Notes: generated by a model not told the origin, from the sequence alone. 64,000 nt of DNA from Brevibacterium antiquum (GCF_016107655.1 NZ_JABASX010000002.1:1-64000); one strand, 5' to 3'; numbered from the stretch's first letter, positions 24,726-34,194 are shown. Program-made: numbers and translations.

Positions 24726-26315
24726 TCACTTCATCCGCAGGGCACGCATGACCTCGAAGGCCGTCGTCAACGTGCGAGCGAACCGAGACTGATCGATCGG
24801 GCCGAATGGGGCGATGGGAACCAGATTCTGCTCGGCGATGCTGTGCGTGTGCATGAACTGGTAGAGACCCTCAACGCCATGCCGATGGCCCATTCCTGAA
24901 GCCTTGACGCCGCCGGCAGGGGAATCGATCGACCCCCAGGCGGCGACGTATGCCTCATTGACATTGACCATCCCGGATTCGAGCTGCCGAGCTGTTTCGA
25001 TCCCACGGGACTGGGAGTAGACGCTGGCATTGAGGCCGTATTCGGAAGCGTTGGCCCGTTTGATCGCCTCCGCGTCACTGGCCACCGGATACACGGCGAC
25101 GACCGGCCCGAAGGTCTCCTCAGCAAACAGCTCGGCGTCCTCGGTGACATCGGTGAGCACGGTCGGCGAGTAGAAGTACGGGCCCAGCTCCGGGACCGGG
25201 TGGCCTCCTGCGATGACCTGAGCACCGCTGGTTCGTGCCTGTTCGACGTGCTCGCTGACCCGGGCAAGCTGCTTCGGTCCAGCCAAAGTCCCCATTCCCG
25301 GCCCATACGCGTAGTCGGCGCTGAGTTCGAGGTTCCGGGTCGCCTCGGCGAAATGGGCACAGAACTCGGGGTAGAGATCCTCATGGACATAGATGCGCTC
25401 GATGGACAGACACAGCTGACCGCCCGAGGAGAAGCACCCGCGCACCGCCCCATCCACGGCCGAGGGAAGATCGGCATCGGAGAGGATGAGCATCGGGTTC
25501 TTTCCGCCGAGTTCAAGGGCGGTCGGGAGCAGACGTCGAGCAGCCTCGGCGGCAATGGAGCGTCCCGCAGCGGTCGAGCCGGTGAAGGAGATCCCATCGG
25601 CACCGGCCATCAGGGCAGGGCCCACCTCTTTGCTGGGTCCGGGAACCAGCTGCCAGGCCTCTGCGGGCAGGCCGCAGGCAATGGCCAGACGACGCATGAT
25701 GATGGCCGTCAGGGTTGTCTGGCTGTCAGGCTTGTGCACCACCGCATTGCCGGCGGCCAGAGCTGCAAGCAGGTCGGTCGCGCCCAAAGTCAGCGGATAG
25801 TTCCAGGGGGTGATGAACCCGACGACGCCCAGGGGAGTGCGGGTGACCTCTGTGCGCGTGAGGACGGGAACGGCACCGCGGCGACGCTCCGGCCGCAGAC
25901 GGGCGGGAGCGGTCACGCCATAGTGACGGCACACATTGTAGGTGTCGAGAATCTCGTCATAGGCGTGGATGCGGGCTTTGCCGGTCTCGTATTGGATGAT
26001 GTCGAGGAGGAGATCCTCGTGCCGGCGCAATGCGGAATGCAGGCGCAGCAGCACTCGGGCGCGGTGCTCGGGGGACCGTGCGGCCCAGGCCTCGCCGGCG
26101 ATGCGCGCAGTGGCATAGGCCCGTTCGATATCAGCCGGGGTGTTGATGGAGAAGCGGGGGAGTTCGAGGCCGGTGAACGGGTCGGGGCTGACCATGGGAT
26201 CGCCGCTGCCCGACGCCTCGGCGTAGGGATCGCTGTCGAGGAATTCGCGGAGCCGATCGGTGACATGGGTGATGTGGTCCGTGGGGGTGGCGGTGCTGGT
26301 GGCGTTCGTGTGCAT
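24726..26315 (-). CDS. aldehyde dehydrogenase, succinate-semialdehyde dehydrogenase type
   Basis: 529 aa from the second of two adjacent ATGs; GGAGG is 4 nt before this one but only 1 nt before the first. Residues FITPWNYP and TGSTAAGR bind NAD(P); catalytic E268 (LELGGKNP) and C302 (GGQLC) are present. The long form with TGKARIHAYDE resembles actinobacterial GabD2-type succinate-semialdehyde dehydrogenases, but substrate assignment is tentative. It is divergent from the aldolase-like gene and convergent with the penicillin-binding protein gene. Confidence 0.85.
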   Translation of the reverse strand: MHTNATSTATPTDHITHVTDRLREFLDSDPYAEASGSGDPMVSPDPFTGLELPRFSINTPADIERAYATARIAGEAWAARSPEHRARVLLRLHSALRRHEDLLLDIIQYETGKARIHAYDEILDTYNVCRHYGVTAPARLRPERRRGAVPVLTRTEVTRTPLGVVGFITPWNYPLTLGATDLLAALAAGNAVVHKPDSQTTLTAIIMRRLAIACGLPAEAWQLVPGPSKEVGPALMAGADGISFTGSTAAGRSIAAEAARRLLPTALELGGKNPMLILSDADLPSAVDGAVRGCFSSGGQLCLSIERIYVHEDLYPEFCAHFAEATRNLELSADYAYGPGMGTLAGPKQLARVSEHVEQARTSGAQVIAGGHPVPELGPYFYSPTVLTDVTEDAELFAEETFGPVVAVYPVASDAEAIKRANASEYGLNASVYSQSRGIETARQLESGMVNVNEAYVAAWGSIDSPAGGVKASGMGHRHGVEGLYQFMHTHSIAEQNLVPIAPFGPIDQSRFARTLTTAFEVMRALRMK

Positions 26316-26375
26316 CATGCCTCCGTGTCGTCAGCGAATGGGTGGAATGCGGCCTGTGGAACCACTAACTTACGC

Positions 26376-26387
26376 TACAGTATCTTC
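26376..26387 (+). promoter_or_regulatory. leaderless promoter of the aldolase-like gene
   Basis: TACAGT followed by exactly 6 nt and the ATG at 26388. No Shine-Dalgarno sequence is present, so transcription probably begins at or next to the start codon. The -35 region is weak. Confidence 0.65.
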
Positions 26388-27641
26388 ATGGTCTCACGTG
26401 AACTGCGTCACGCTTTGAGTGGGGTCGAGGCCCCCGTCGCTGTGATCGATCTGGAGGCGTTCGACGCGAATGTCACCGCCTTGGCCCAGCGCGCTCAGGG
26501 CCTGCCGATCCGCGTCGCCACGAAGTCACTGCGCACTCCCGCTGCGATCGACCGCGCGCTCGCTCATCAGGGCTACTCGGGTGTCTTCGCCTATTCTCTG
26601 CCGGAGGCGCTGGTTCTGCACGCCCGCGGAGTCCGTGACATCCTCGTCGGCTATCCCACCGTGGACCGGCGCAGCCTCACCCAGATGTTCGCCGAGGCGG
26701 GGGCTGCGCAGAACATCACCCTGATGATCGACTGCCCCACCCACCTCGACATCATCGACAGTGCCCGCAAGGCTGCGGCTGCAGGCGGGACTGAGGTGGC
26801 TGGCAGCAGTGCGGCCAGCAGCGACGTGGCGGCCGACATCGCGGCACAGACGGTGCGTGTGTGCCTCGACATCGATGCCTCGTACCGCCTCAGCGAGGGG
26901 GTACTCGGCAGTCGGATCCACATCGGGGCCAGGCGCTCGCCGATCCGAGATTCGGCCTCGGCCGTCGATCTTGCCGAACATGTCATCGCTCGACCCGGCG
27001 CCGACCTCGTCGGGCTGATGTCCTACGAAGGACAGATCGCCGGGACCGCTGACGCTGGGGCAACGGTCAGGCAGGTGATGGTGCGCGCCATGCAGAAGCG
27101 CTCGAAAGCAGAGCTGAGGGTGAGGCGCTCAGGCGTCATCGACGCGGTACGTGAACTGACCGAGCTCGAATTCGTCAACGGCGGCGGCACCGGGTCCTTC
27201 GAGTCCAGTGCTGCCGAAGGCACGCTGACGGAACTGGCCGCCGGCTCAGGGCTCTTCTCCCCGGGACTCTTCGACGGTTACACCCACTTCCACCATGAGC
27301 CTGCCGCCTACTTCGCCACGCCCGTGGTGCGCCGGCCAGGACCCGGCTGGGTCACGGTGTTCAAGGGCGGTTTCATCGCCTCCGGCGTGCCCGGAGCGGA
27401 TCGTGTCCCGACGATCGCCTGGCCGCAGGGACTTGACTACGCGGGCCTCGAAGGCGCGGGTGAAGTCCAGACCCCGCTCACTGGTCCCGGCACCGAGGAC
27501 CTTCGCATCGGCGACCTGGTCTGGTTCCGGCATGCGAAGGCCGGTGAGCTCGCCGAGCACTTCAACGAATTCCTCGTCGTCTCCGGTTCGCAGGTCATCG
27601 ACACCTGGTCGACCTACCGCGGACAGGGGTGGGCGCTGTGA
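26388..27641 (+). CDS. D-threonine aldolase/alanine-racemase-fold PLP enzyme (amino acid deaminase/aldolase)
   Basis: 417 aa. An alanine-racemase-type barrel with the PLP lysine K46 in RVATKSLRTP, and a C-terminal D-serine-dehydratase-like domain (SGLFSPGLFDGYTHF, then WFRHAKAGELAEHFNEF, whose His side chains could bind a metal). Related enzymes cleave or dehydrate D-hydroxy amino acids. The start was set by the leaderless promoter; the frame is open far upstream but only as the complement of the aldehyde dehydrogenase. The GTG of the sugar-lactone oxidase overlaps its stop (GTGA). Confidence 0.82.
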   Translation: MVSRELRHALSGVEAPVAVIDLEAFDANVTALAQRAQGLPIRVATKSLRTPAAIDRALAHQGYSGVFAYSLPEALVLHARGVRDILVGYPTVDRRSLTQMFAEAGAAQNITLMIDCPTHLDIIDSARKAAAAGGTEVAGSSAASSDVAADIAAQTVRVCLDIDASYRLSEGVLGSRIHIGARRSPIRDSASAVDLAEHVIARPGADLVGLMSYEGQIAGTADAGATVRQVMVRAMQKRSKAELRVRRSGVIDAVRELTELEFVNGGGTGSFESSAAEGTLTELAAGSGLFSPGLFDGYTHFHHEPAAYFATPVVRRPGPGWVTVFKGGFIASGVPGADRVPTIAWPQGLDYAGLEGAGEVQTPLTGPGTEDLRIGDLVWFRHAKAGELAEHFNEFLVVSGSQVIDTWSTYRGQGWAL

Positions 27642-28999
27642 GCGGGGGCGTGACGACTGCTCGACGGCTGTTCCGGAACTGGTCCGGCCACGTCCACGCC
27701 CATCCGCACACCTTCGTGCAGCCCACCTCGGCGGGGGCACTGGCCAAGGTTCTGACATCCGCGGCCGCCGCCGGTCACCGTGTCCGACCCGTCGGTGCCG
27801 GGCACTCATTCACCCCCGTCGCCGCAGGTGACGACGTCATGATCAACCTCGACCACCTCAGCGGAATCATCACCGTCGACGAGGCGAGCGGGCGGGTGCG
27901 CTTCCACGCCGGCACCCGGCTGCGTGACATCCCGGCCCTGCTCGCACCTTTCGGACTGGCCCTGGCTAACCAGGGAGACGTCAACCCGCAGGCGCTCGCC
28001 GGAGCGATCTCAACGAGCACACACGGGACCGGGCTCGGCTTCACCGGATTCGCCGGAACCGTCACCGGTCTCTCGCTGATGGGCCCCGACGGTGCCGTCC
28101 GCACCCTGTCTGCGACGAGTGAGCCGGAGATCTTCGACCTGGCCCGCGTCGGCCTCGGCGTGCTGGGCATCGTCACGGAGATCGAGCTGCAGTGCGTGCC
28201 GGCATTCGACCTCATCGCCGAGGAGCGCGTGACTGATTTTGACGAACTGCTGGCCGACCTCGCCCCGCGGATGCGTGCGGCCGACCATTTCGAGTTCTAC
28301 TGGTTCCCGCACACCGATACCGCTCTGACCAAGACGAACACCAGAGTCGGTCTGGGTGAGATCGGCCCGGGCCACCTCGCCGAGGCGGGGGTTCGCAACC
28401 GGATACTCAACCTTTTGGACAAGGAGGTCGTGGAGAACGGTGCTCTGCGCCTTGCCGTCGAGCTCGGCGCCGCAGTGCCCAAACTGGTGCCGCACATCAA
28501 CCGACTCGCCCAATCCGCGATCTCGGACCGGACATACCGGGCACCTGGATACGACGTCTTCGTGACACCTCGGCGGGTGCGGTTCAACGAGATGGAGTAC
28601 GCGGTCCCCTTCGCATCCGGCACCGAGGTGATCCGGGAGATCCGTGCCGCCATCGAGTCGAGAGGGTGGACGATCTCATTCCCGATCGAGGTCCGATCGG
28701 CGGCGGCCGACGACGTTCCACTGTCGACGGCCCACGGGCGAGAGACGATGTACATCGCCGTGCACCGGTTCGTGAAGGAAGACTTCGCCGAGTACTTCCG
28801 TGTCGTCGAAGGGATCTGCAGGAGCCATGGGGGCCGCCCGCACTGGGGCAAGATCCACAGCTTGGGCGCCGGTGATCTGAGTGAGCTCTATCCACGTTTC
28901 GAGGACTTCTGTGAGCTGCGGAGCCGGCTGGATCCGCAGGCGATGTTCGGAAACCGATTCACCGACTCCCTGTTCGGGCTGGACCCGCGCGCGGGCTGA
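27638..28999 (+). CDS. D-arabinono-1,4-lactone oxidase family FAD enzyme
   Basis: 453 aa. An N-terminal FAD-binding PCMH domain (RPVGAGHSFTPVAAGDDVMINL, then STSTHGTG) and a C-terminal ALO domain ending with the family's HWGKIH motif. Such enzymes oxidise sugar-1,4-lactones or related polyols with O2. No signal peptide. The GTG at 27638 was chosen for its 4-nt overlap with the previous stop, which implies translational coupling with the aldolase-like gene. I recall the same pair in other actinobacteria; a joint pathway is inference. Confidence 0.85.
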   Translation: MSGGVTTARRLFRNWSGHVHAHPHTFVQPTSAGALAKVLTSAAAAGHRVRPVGAGHSFTPVAAGDDVMINLDHLSGIITVDEASGRVRFHAGTRLRDIPALLAPFGLALANQGDVNPQALAGAISTSTHGTGLGFTGFAGTVTGLSLMGPDGAVRTLSATSEPEIFDLARVGLGVLGIVTEIELQCVPAFDLIAEERVTDFDELLADLAPRMRAADHFEFYWFPHTDTALTKTNTRVGLGEIGPGHLAEAGVRNRILNLLDKEVVENGALRLAVELGAAVPKLVPHINRLAQSAISDRTYRAPGYDVFVTPRRVRFNEMEYAVPFASGTEVIREIRAAIESRGWTISFPIEVRSAAADDVPLSTAHGRETMYIAVHRFVKEDFAEYFRVVEGICRSHGGRPHWGKIHSLGAGDLSELYPRFEDFCELRSRLDPQAMFGNRFTDSLFGLDPRAG

Positions 29000-29115
29000 G
29001 AATTTCCAAGCAACCTGACCACGGGCTCTCACCAGCAGTAAGGTGGGCAGGAGAATCTCGACGATCAGCCCTGGCCGCTGCCGTCGAGGGCTCAGGCCGC
29101 AGCATTTCCTAAGAA

Positions 29116-30498
29116 ATGGAATCGTCGATGTCAGATTTCGAACCGCAGGCCCCATCGGACCCCGCAGCAAGCTCCAGCCCGCAGCAAGAGAAAGGGCGCC
29201 GCCGGTCCATGCTGGTCGCGGCCTTCGGCACCGTCGTCGAGTGGTACGACTTCTCGATCTTCTTCTACGTCGCGACCATTCTGACCACGGAATTCTTCGG
29301 TGACCAGACCGATTCGCTGCTGCTGACCCTCGGGGTCGGTGCCGCCGGATTCCTGTTCAGACCCCTCGGTGCCATGGTCTTCGGGCACCTCGGTGACAGA
29401 GTCGGCCGTAAGTCCGCACTGGTTGTCTCCGCTGTGCTCATGGCCGTCGCGATGCTCGGGATCGCCGTCATGCCCACCTACGACGCCATCGGCATCTGGG
29501 CCGGTGTCGGAATGGTCTTCTTCCGCTGCCTGTCCGGATTCTCCGTCGGTGCCGAATACACCGGAATCATGGTCTTCCTGATGGAATCGGCCGGCAGCAA
29601 GCGGCGCGGACTCGCCGCCAGTTGGGCCGCCGCCAACAGTGAGGTCGGAGCCCTGCTCGCTGTCGGCTCCGGCGCACTGCTGGCCAATACGCTCTCGGCC
29701 GAGGCAATGAGCTCCTGGGGTTGGAGAATCCTCTTCATCCTCGGTGCGCTGCTCGCTGCACTGATGGTTCCGCTGCGGCGAATGATGGAGGAGACAGACA
29801 CCTTCAAACGACTGCAGGCCGCGGAGAAGAAGAAGCCCGCAGTCAAGCACACCCGGTCCCCGCTGCTCATCGCCTTCATCCAGCAGCCCCGCGCAATCCT
29901 CGTCGCGTTCCTCATCTCCTCGATCGGTTCGGTCAGCTACTTCCTCAACATCACCTACGTGCCGACCTATATCGAAGAGGTCTCGCAGGTGAAGAACTCC
30001 GGGTCCCTGGCACTGGGCACGATCGCTGCCGTCGTCGCGATCGTCATCACCCCGTTCTTCGGCATCGCCTCGGACCGGTTCGGACGGAAGAGGACTTTGG
30101 CCGTGCTGATGGTCGTCTTCATCCTCACCACCATCCCCGCATACGCGCTGTTGGCCGACGGGAACTCCGGGATCGCGATCTTCGGCGTGGCATTCCTTGC
30201 CGTACCTGCCGCCGGCTGGAGCGCTGTGGCGGCGGCCATGGTTCCCGAGCAGTTCACCGGCACCAGCCGCTTCTCCGGAATGGCCATCGGCTACAACGTG
30301 GCCACGGTCCTCTTCGGCGGACTTTCGCCGCTGATTGCGACCGCACTGATGTCCTCCACCGGTCTGACGCTGGCTCCGGCGATCTATGCAACCGTCATCG
30401 TCGTGGCGGCAGGCGTTCCGACGCTGTTCCTGGCGCGCAATATGGCGGGCAGGCCTTTGGCAGAGGTCGATCGCGACAAGGATCTCGTCCCGGCGTGA
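29116..30498 (+). CDS. MFS transporter, metabolite:H+ symporter (MHS) family
   Basis: 460 aa (or 456 from the ATG at 29128). Twelve predicted membrane helices. The MHS signature GTVVEWYDFSIFF begins the first helix, and the cytoplasmic loop GHLGDRVGRKSA is the MFS A-motif, repeated as SDRFGRKRT in the second half. MHS members carry organic acids, proline/betaine or shikimate; the substrate is unknown. No ribosome site separates the two starts; the palindrome CATTTC-CTAA-GAAATG (29103-29118) overlaps the first ATG and may be an operator. A related transporter lies at 45.8 kb. It ends 2 nt from the convergent hydrolase. Confidence 0.87.
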   Translation: MESSMSDFEPQAPSDPAASSSPQQEKGRRRSMLVAAFGTVVEWYDFSIFFYVATILTTEFFGDQTDSLLLTLGVGAAGFLFRPLGAMVFGHLGDRVGRKSALVVSAVLMAVAMLGIAVMPTYDAIGIWAGVGMVFFRCLSGFSVGAEYTGIMVFLMESAGSKRRGLAASWAAANSEVGALLAVGSGALLANTLSAEAMSSWGWRILFILGALLAALMVPLRRMMEETDTFKRLQAAEKKKPAVKHTRSPLLIAFIQQPRAILVAFLISSIGSVSYFLNITYVPTYIEEVSQVKNSGSLALGTIAAVVAIVITPFFGIASDRFGRKRTLAVLMVVFILTTIPAYALLADGNSGIAIFGVAFLAVPAAGWSAVAAAMVPEQFTGTSRFSGMAIGYNVATVLFGGLSPLIATALMSSTGLTLAPAIYATVIVVAAGVPTLFLARNMAGRPLAEVDRDKDLVPA

Positions 30499-30500
30499 GG

Positions 30501-31433
30501 TCAGTTCTGGGGGAGTCGATCCAACAGCCAGGAGATGATCTCGGGCCAGGCTCTTTCGGCGACCGAGCGTCTCAGCAGGCCGTGATGACCGATTCGGGAG
30601 ACCTCGAGTTCCTGTGGTGTGAAGGTGCGTCGTTCCACCTCGGCGAGGCGGGCATGGTCGAGGAGTGCGTCGACCTGCGCTGGTGATGCCCAGTTGTCGT
30701 CGCTGGTCCCGATAGCGAACACCGGGGTGCGCAGGCGGGCCATCCGGGTGGAGGCTGCCAGGCTCAGATCGTCGAAGAAGTACTCGGACATGCGCACCCA
30801 CCGGCCCCATTCGAGCATGGCTGCGGTGGGGATGTCCTCGCCGAGGCCGAGACGTCTGCCGGGTGCGTAGCCGACGAGCGGACTGACCAGGGGGCCGAGT
30901 ATCCGGAGGATGAGACCGACCCGCAGTCGTTCGGCCAGTGGGTTGATGTCGCGCAGCGCCGCTCGCGCGGTGGCCACGGTGACGATCCCGTGCAGGTCTT
31001 CGGCGGCGTTCCCCAACAGCAGGGCATGACCGCCGAGGCTGTGCCCGAGAGCGACCTTGGGCAGTTGAGGGAATTCGTTCGCGACCCAGGCGGAGACGGC
31101 ATTCGCGTCCTGCTGCATCCAATCGCGCATCCGCAGCCGGGCGTGCTCCCGTGCCGGACCGGATGCAGCAACGCCTCGCACATCGTAGGTGAGCACGGCC
31201 AGGCCGCGTGTGACTGCATAGTCGGCGAAATTCGTGTAGAAGCGGGCCGGCGTCGCCGTGGCGGAATGGATCGTGAGGAGCCCGACCGGGGGTTCCTGAG
31301 GCATCAGCAGTGTGCCGACGATGCAGCTCTGACGGCCGGATTCGCTGCCGTCGGGACTTCCGTCACCGGCGGCAGCGGTGCCCGGGCTGCCGGTGACCGG
31401 AATGCGCACGGAACTCATCATTGTGCTCGTCAT
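30501..31433 (-). CDS. alpha/beta hydrolase
   Basis: 310 aa. The fold is recognisable from AVLTYDVRGVAASG (oxyanion loop), the nucleophile elbow ALGHSLGGHA, an acidic residue in FAIGTSDDNWASP, and a His near the end (SRIGHHGLLRR). No signal peptide; cytosolic esterase, lipase or thioesterase, substrate unknown. The ATG at 31433 was chosen over an upstream ATG because an AACCTT box sits 6 nt before it. A 16-bp inverted repeat lies about 36 nt upstream. It follows purB in the same direction after 69 nt but probably has its own promoter. Confidence 0.78.
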   Translation of the reverse strand: MTSTMMSSVRIPVTGSPGTAAAGDGSPDGSESGRQSCIVGTLLMPQEPPVGLLTIHSATATPARFYTNFADYAVTRGLAVLTYDVRGVAASGPAREHARLRMRDWMQQDANAVSAWVANEFPQLPKVALGHSLGGHALLLGNAAEDLHGIVTVATARAALRDINPLAERLRVGLILRILGPLVSPLVGYAPGRRLGLGEDIPTAAMLEWGRWVRMSEYFFDDLSLAASTRMARLRTPVFAIGTSDDNWASPAQVDALLDHARLAEVERRTFTPQELEVSRIGHHGLLRRSVAERAWPEIISWLLDRLPQN

Positions 31434-31461
31434 GAGCACAAGGTTAGTGAAGATCAACCAT

Positions 31462-31484
31462 ATTATCTACTGTTCGGTAACAGT
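31462..31484 (-). promoter_or_regulatory. candidate TetR-type operator and -10 box of the hydrolase gene
   Basis: A perfect inverted repeat ACTGTT-CGGT-AACAGT (31469-31484) lies directly upstream of GATAAT (31467-31462, reading leftward). The dyad would fall in the promoter spacer, so a small repressor could control the hydrolase. No regulator gene is adjacent. Confidence 0.55.
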
Positions 31485-31502
31485 GAGTTCCGTGCACCGG
31501 GA

Positions 31503-32936
31503 TCAGCCCTGTGTGCGGGCCTTCCAGTCGGCGACCTCTGATTCGGCCAGCTGCGCGGCGACGCCGACGTAGGTGGCCGGAGTCAGTGCGGTCAGCAGTT
31601 CGGTCTCTGCCTCGGGCAGTCCGAGACCCGCGACGAAGGACTGCAGATCGGCCTGATCGATGCGCTTGCCCCGGGTGAGCTCCTTGAGCTTCTCGTAGGG
31701 GCTGTCCATGCCGGGTACGCCCTGCAGTCCGGCGGCGCGCATGACCGACTGGATTGCCTCTCCGAGGACCTCCCAGTTGGAGTCGAGGTCGGCGGCCAGG
31801 GCCTCTTCGTTGATCGCGAGCCGTTCGAGGCCCTTGACCAGGTTGTTCAGCGCCAGCACCGAGTGTCCGTAGGCCACGCCGATGTTGCGCTGCGAGGTCG
31901 AGTCCGTGAGGTCCCTCTGCATCCGCGAGGTCACCAGGGTCGACGCGAGCGAGTCGAGCAGCGCGCAGGAGAGTTCGAGGTTCGCCTCAGCGTTCTCAAA
32001 GCGGATGGGGTTGACCTTGTGCGGCATCGTTGAGGATCCGGTGGAGCCGGCGACGGGAATCTGCTTGAAGTAGTTCATCGAGATGTAGGTCCACATGTCC
32101 GTCGCCAGGTTGTGGGCGATGCGGTTGAACCGTGCGATATCGGCGAAGAGCTCCGCATCCCAGTCGTGGGATTCGATCTGTGTGGTCAGCGGGTTGAACG
32201 TCAGTCCCAGGCTGCCTTCGACGAAGGTTTTGGCCAGCTTCGGCCAATCCGCGCCGGGCACGGCGGCCAGATGGGCCGAGTAGGTGCCGGTCGCGCCGTT
32301 GATCTTGCCGAGGAACTCGTTGCCTTCGATCCGCTCGTATTGGCGGCGCAGGCGGTGGATGAAGACCGCAAGCTCCTTGCCCATCGTCGTCGGCGTCGCT
32401 GGCTGGCCGTGGGTGTGGGAGAGCATCGGAACCTCGGCCAGCGCCGAGGCGGTGTCTGCCAATGAGTCGATGAGCGCCTTCGCACGGGGCAGCCACACAT
32501 CGACGGTGGCGCCCTTGATGCCGAGAGCCCACGACAGATTGTTGATGTCCTCCGAGGTGCAGCAGAAGTGGACGAGCTCGCTGAGGTCCTCGGCTCCGAG
32601 GTCGACTAGCGCTTCTTTGATTGTGTACTCGACGGCCTTGACGTCGTGAACCGTGACAGCCTCATGGGCGGCGAGGGTGGCGATCGTCTCGGCATCGAAG
32701 TTTTGGGCGAAGGCACGCAGCCCGATGACCTCATCCTCGGTGAGGCGACGCACGCCCTCGATCACGGTGTTCTGCGCGAGGTGGATGAACCACTCGACCT
32801 CGACGGTGATCCGGTTGCGGTTCAAGGCCGCCTCGGAGAGGTGATCGACGAGGTCAGCGGTGTCTTTGCGGTAGCGGCCATCGAGTGGTCCGAGAGCAAT
32901 GGCGGGCGAGATGTCAGCAAGCGAAACGGTCGGCAT
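31503..32936 (-). CDS. purB: adenylosuccinate lyase
   Basis: 477 aa. Fumarase/aspartase superfamily with the signature GSSTMPHKVNP, and SHTHGQPATPTTMGKE as the second conserved region. It removes fumarate from SAICAR and from adenylosuccinate in purine and AMP synthesis. Length and the internal CCTSEDINNLSWAL segment fit the longer PurB type. The start has GAAAAT and 6 nt before the ATG, so it is probably leaderless. It stands apart from other pur genes. Confidence 0.95.
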   Translation of the reverse strand: MPTVSLADISPAIALGPLDGRYRKDTADLVDHLSEAALNRNRITVEVEWFIHLAQNTVIEGVRRLTEDEVIGLRAFAQNFDAETIATLAAHEAVTVHDVKAVEYTIKEALVDLGAEDLSELVHFCCTSEDINNLSWALGIKGATVDVWLPRAKALIDSLADTASALAEVPMLSHTHGQPATPTTMGKELAVFIHRLRRQYERIEGNEFLGKINGATGTYSAHLAAVPGADWPKLAKTFVEGSLGLTFNPLTTQIESHDWDAELFADIARFNRIAHNLATDMWTYISMNYFKQIPVAGSTGSSTMPHKVNPIRFENAEANLELSCALLDSLASTLVTSRMQRDLTDSTSQRNIGVAYGHSVLALNNLVKGLERLAINEEALAADLDSNWEVLGEAIQSVMRAAGLQGVPGMDSPYEKLKELTRGKRIDQADLQSFVAGLGLPEAETELLTALTPATYVGVAAQLAESEVADWKARTQG

Positions 32937-33172
32937 GGCCCCATTTTCTCATGAGCTGGGCAAGGACGCGGAACCGACCACCAGGCGGTCGTTCCGAGGT
33001 CTGAGGTCCGTGGTGCGACTCGTGCTCATGCAGCTGTGGATTCGGTCGTGACTTCGACGCGGGAGCCCTGTGGAGCGTTGACCGGTTTCCACAGGACGAA
33101 GTGAAGCGCTTCCGGTGGCAGATGCCGATTCGTACGGTGAAGGCCGACACCAATTCGGAGAGGAGGACGGCA

Positions 33173-33418
33173 GTGATCACCGATGAGCTGGCACTCAACC
33201 GGGACGGGTGGAAGCGGCGAGCAGACGAGCTGCGCAGCTTGGCGCAGACCTGTCGGAAGGTAGAAGGGTGGGATTCCCCGGCAGGGCGGATGCTCACCGA
33301 TCGTCTGCTGACATGTTCGGACTCGATCAGCATCCTCGCGGAGAGGGCCGACAAGCTCGCCGAAGCCTACGACCTGCACCTGCAGGTCGTCTCAGTGGGA
33401 GGTCGGATCCAGATATGA
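33173..33418 (+). CDS. WXG100-like small helical protein
   Basis: 81 aa from GTG; GAGGAGG lies 6 nt upstream, which fixes the start. Two helices flank a central GWDSPAGRM turn (W near residue 37), the place and shape of the W-x-G turn in ESX/WXG100 proteins. There is no signal peptide and no Cys-rich site. Its stop overlaps the next ATG (ATGA). WXG100-like proteins are typically secreted by, or act as partners for substrates of, type VII systems; here it would pair with the downstream gene products. No EccC/EsxA-type secretion gene is visible in the window. Confidence 0.62.
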   Translation: MITDELALNRDGWKRRADELRSLAQTCRKVEGWDSPAGRMLTDRLLTCSDSISILAERADKLAEAYDLHLQVVSVGGRIQI

Positions 33419-34194
33419 GAGGCAGGGTGAAGGCATCGGCACGGGTGGGCGGGTCTGTTGCCGAGTCTGGCAGGTCTGCCGTGGGGTCGGGCGGGTCTGC
33501 CGTCGGGTCGGGCGGCACGTGGTTCGCCGTCGACATCGCACGGATCATGGGACTGCCCGAGCGGTTGAGAACTCTCTGGCCCCATGAGCTGATGCCACGT
33601 ACGGAGGCTGCCGAAACCACCTCGGCGGGGGTGAGGGCAATGGGCGTGACCCCGGACGCCGGAAGGGAGATCACGGAAACTGTGATGCTGGGGGAATCTG
33701 CAGGCAGGGGCTCAAAACGTGGGCCCGATGTGCTCACTGCCTGGCTGACCGGGTTCACGGCCGAGCTCAATCTCACCCGTTCCCGGATCACCATCGTCAT
33801 CAGCTCCGGGGATGAGACTGCCCATCTCGAGGTGTCTTTGTGCGATGACATCTGCCTGGCCATTCTGGTGCTGCACGGTGAGGGGTTCGAGGAGTTCGAA
33901 GGCTTCGAACTCCTCAGGCGCCTCGAGCCTTCCGAGCTCGGTCGGGTCACCGAGGAGCTGTGCTCTCTGGTTGAGAAGGACTGTGTGTTCACCCTGACCT
34001 ATCTCAGCGAGGCCGAAGTCGCCGGGATGGAGTTCCTGCACAGGGTTGACGGGACCTGGGCCCGACCGACCTTGGAACGCGATGGTGAGACGATCACAGT
34101 GGGGCCCGAACGCAGCCTCGAAGCCAATGCTGTACGAGTCCTGCTTGCGGCGACTCTGACGAGGCTGCAGACGACGACTGGCCGCCGGCCATGA
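33415..34194 (+). CDS. unknown protein, middle gene of the WXG-like/hydrolase cassette
   Basis: 259 aa; no family recognised. Basic start, then a Gly/Ser/Val-rich stretch encoded by a 21-bp duplication (33474-33515). From about residue 35 onward it is an ordinary globular alpha/beta protein with no membrane helix: an amphipathic region, beta strands (RITIVISSG, HLEVSL), Glu-rich FEEFEGFELL, and a C-terminal helix. The size and soluble character would suit a type VII chaperone of the EspG kind, but I see no motif to prove it. It overlaps both neighbours by 4 nt (ATGA at both ends). Confidence 0.6.
   Translation: MRGRVKASARVGGSVAESGRSAVGSGGSAVGSGGTWFAVDIARIMGLPERLRTLWPHELMPRTEAAETTSAGVRAMGVTPDAGREITETVMLGESAGRGSKRGPDVLTAWLTGFTAELNLTRSRITIVISSGDETAHLEVSLCDDICLAILVLHGEGFEEFEGFELLRRLEPSELGRVTEELCSLVEKDCVFTLTYLSEAEVAGMEFLHRVDGTWARPTLERDGETITVGPERSLEANAVRVLLAATLTRLQTTTGRRP

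Noticed and set aside
25200..26387. Open frame extending the aldolase-like gene about 400 codons upstream
   Set aside because: This stretch is the complement of the aldehyde dehydrogenase gene; the leaderless promoter and family length support the start at 26388.
29131..31122. 663-codon minus-strand frame opposite the MHS transporter and hydrolase
   Set aside because: It runs antisense to a clear 12-helix transporter, is Gly/Asp/Glu-rich in shadow fashion, and crosses two real genes.
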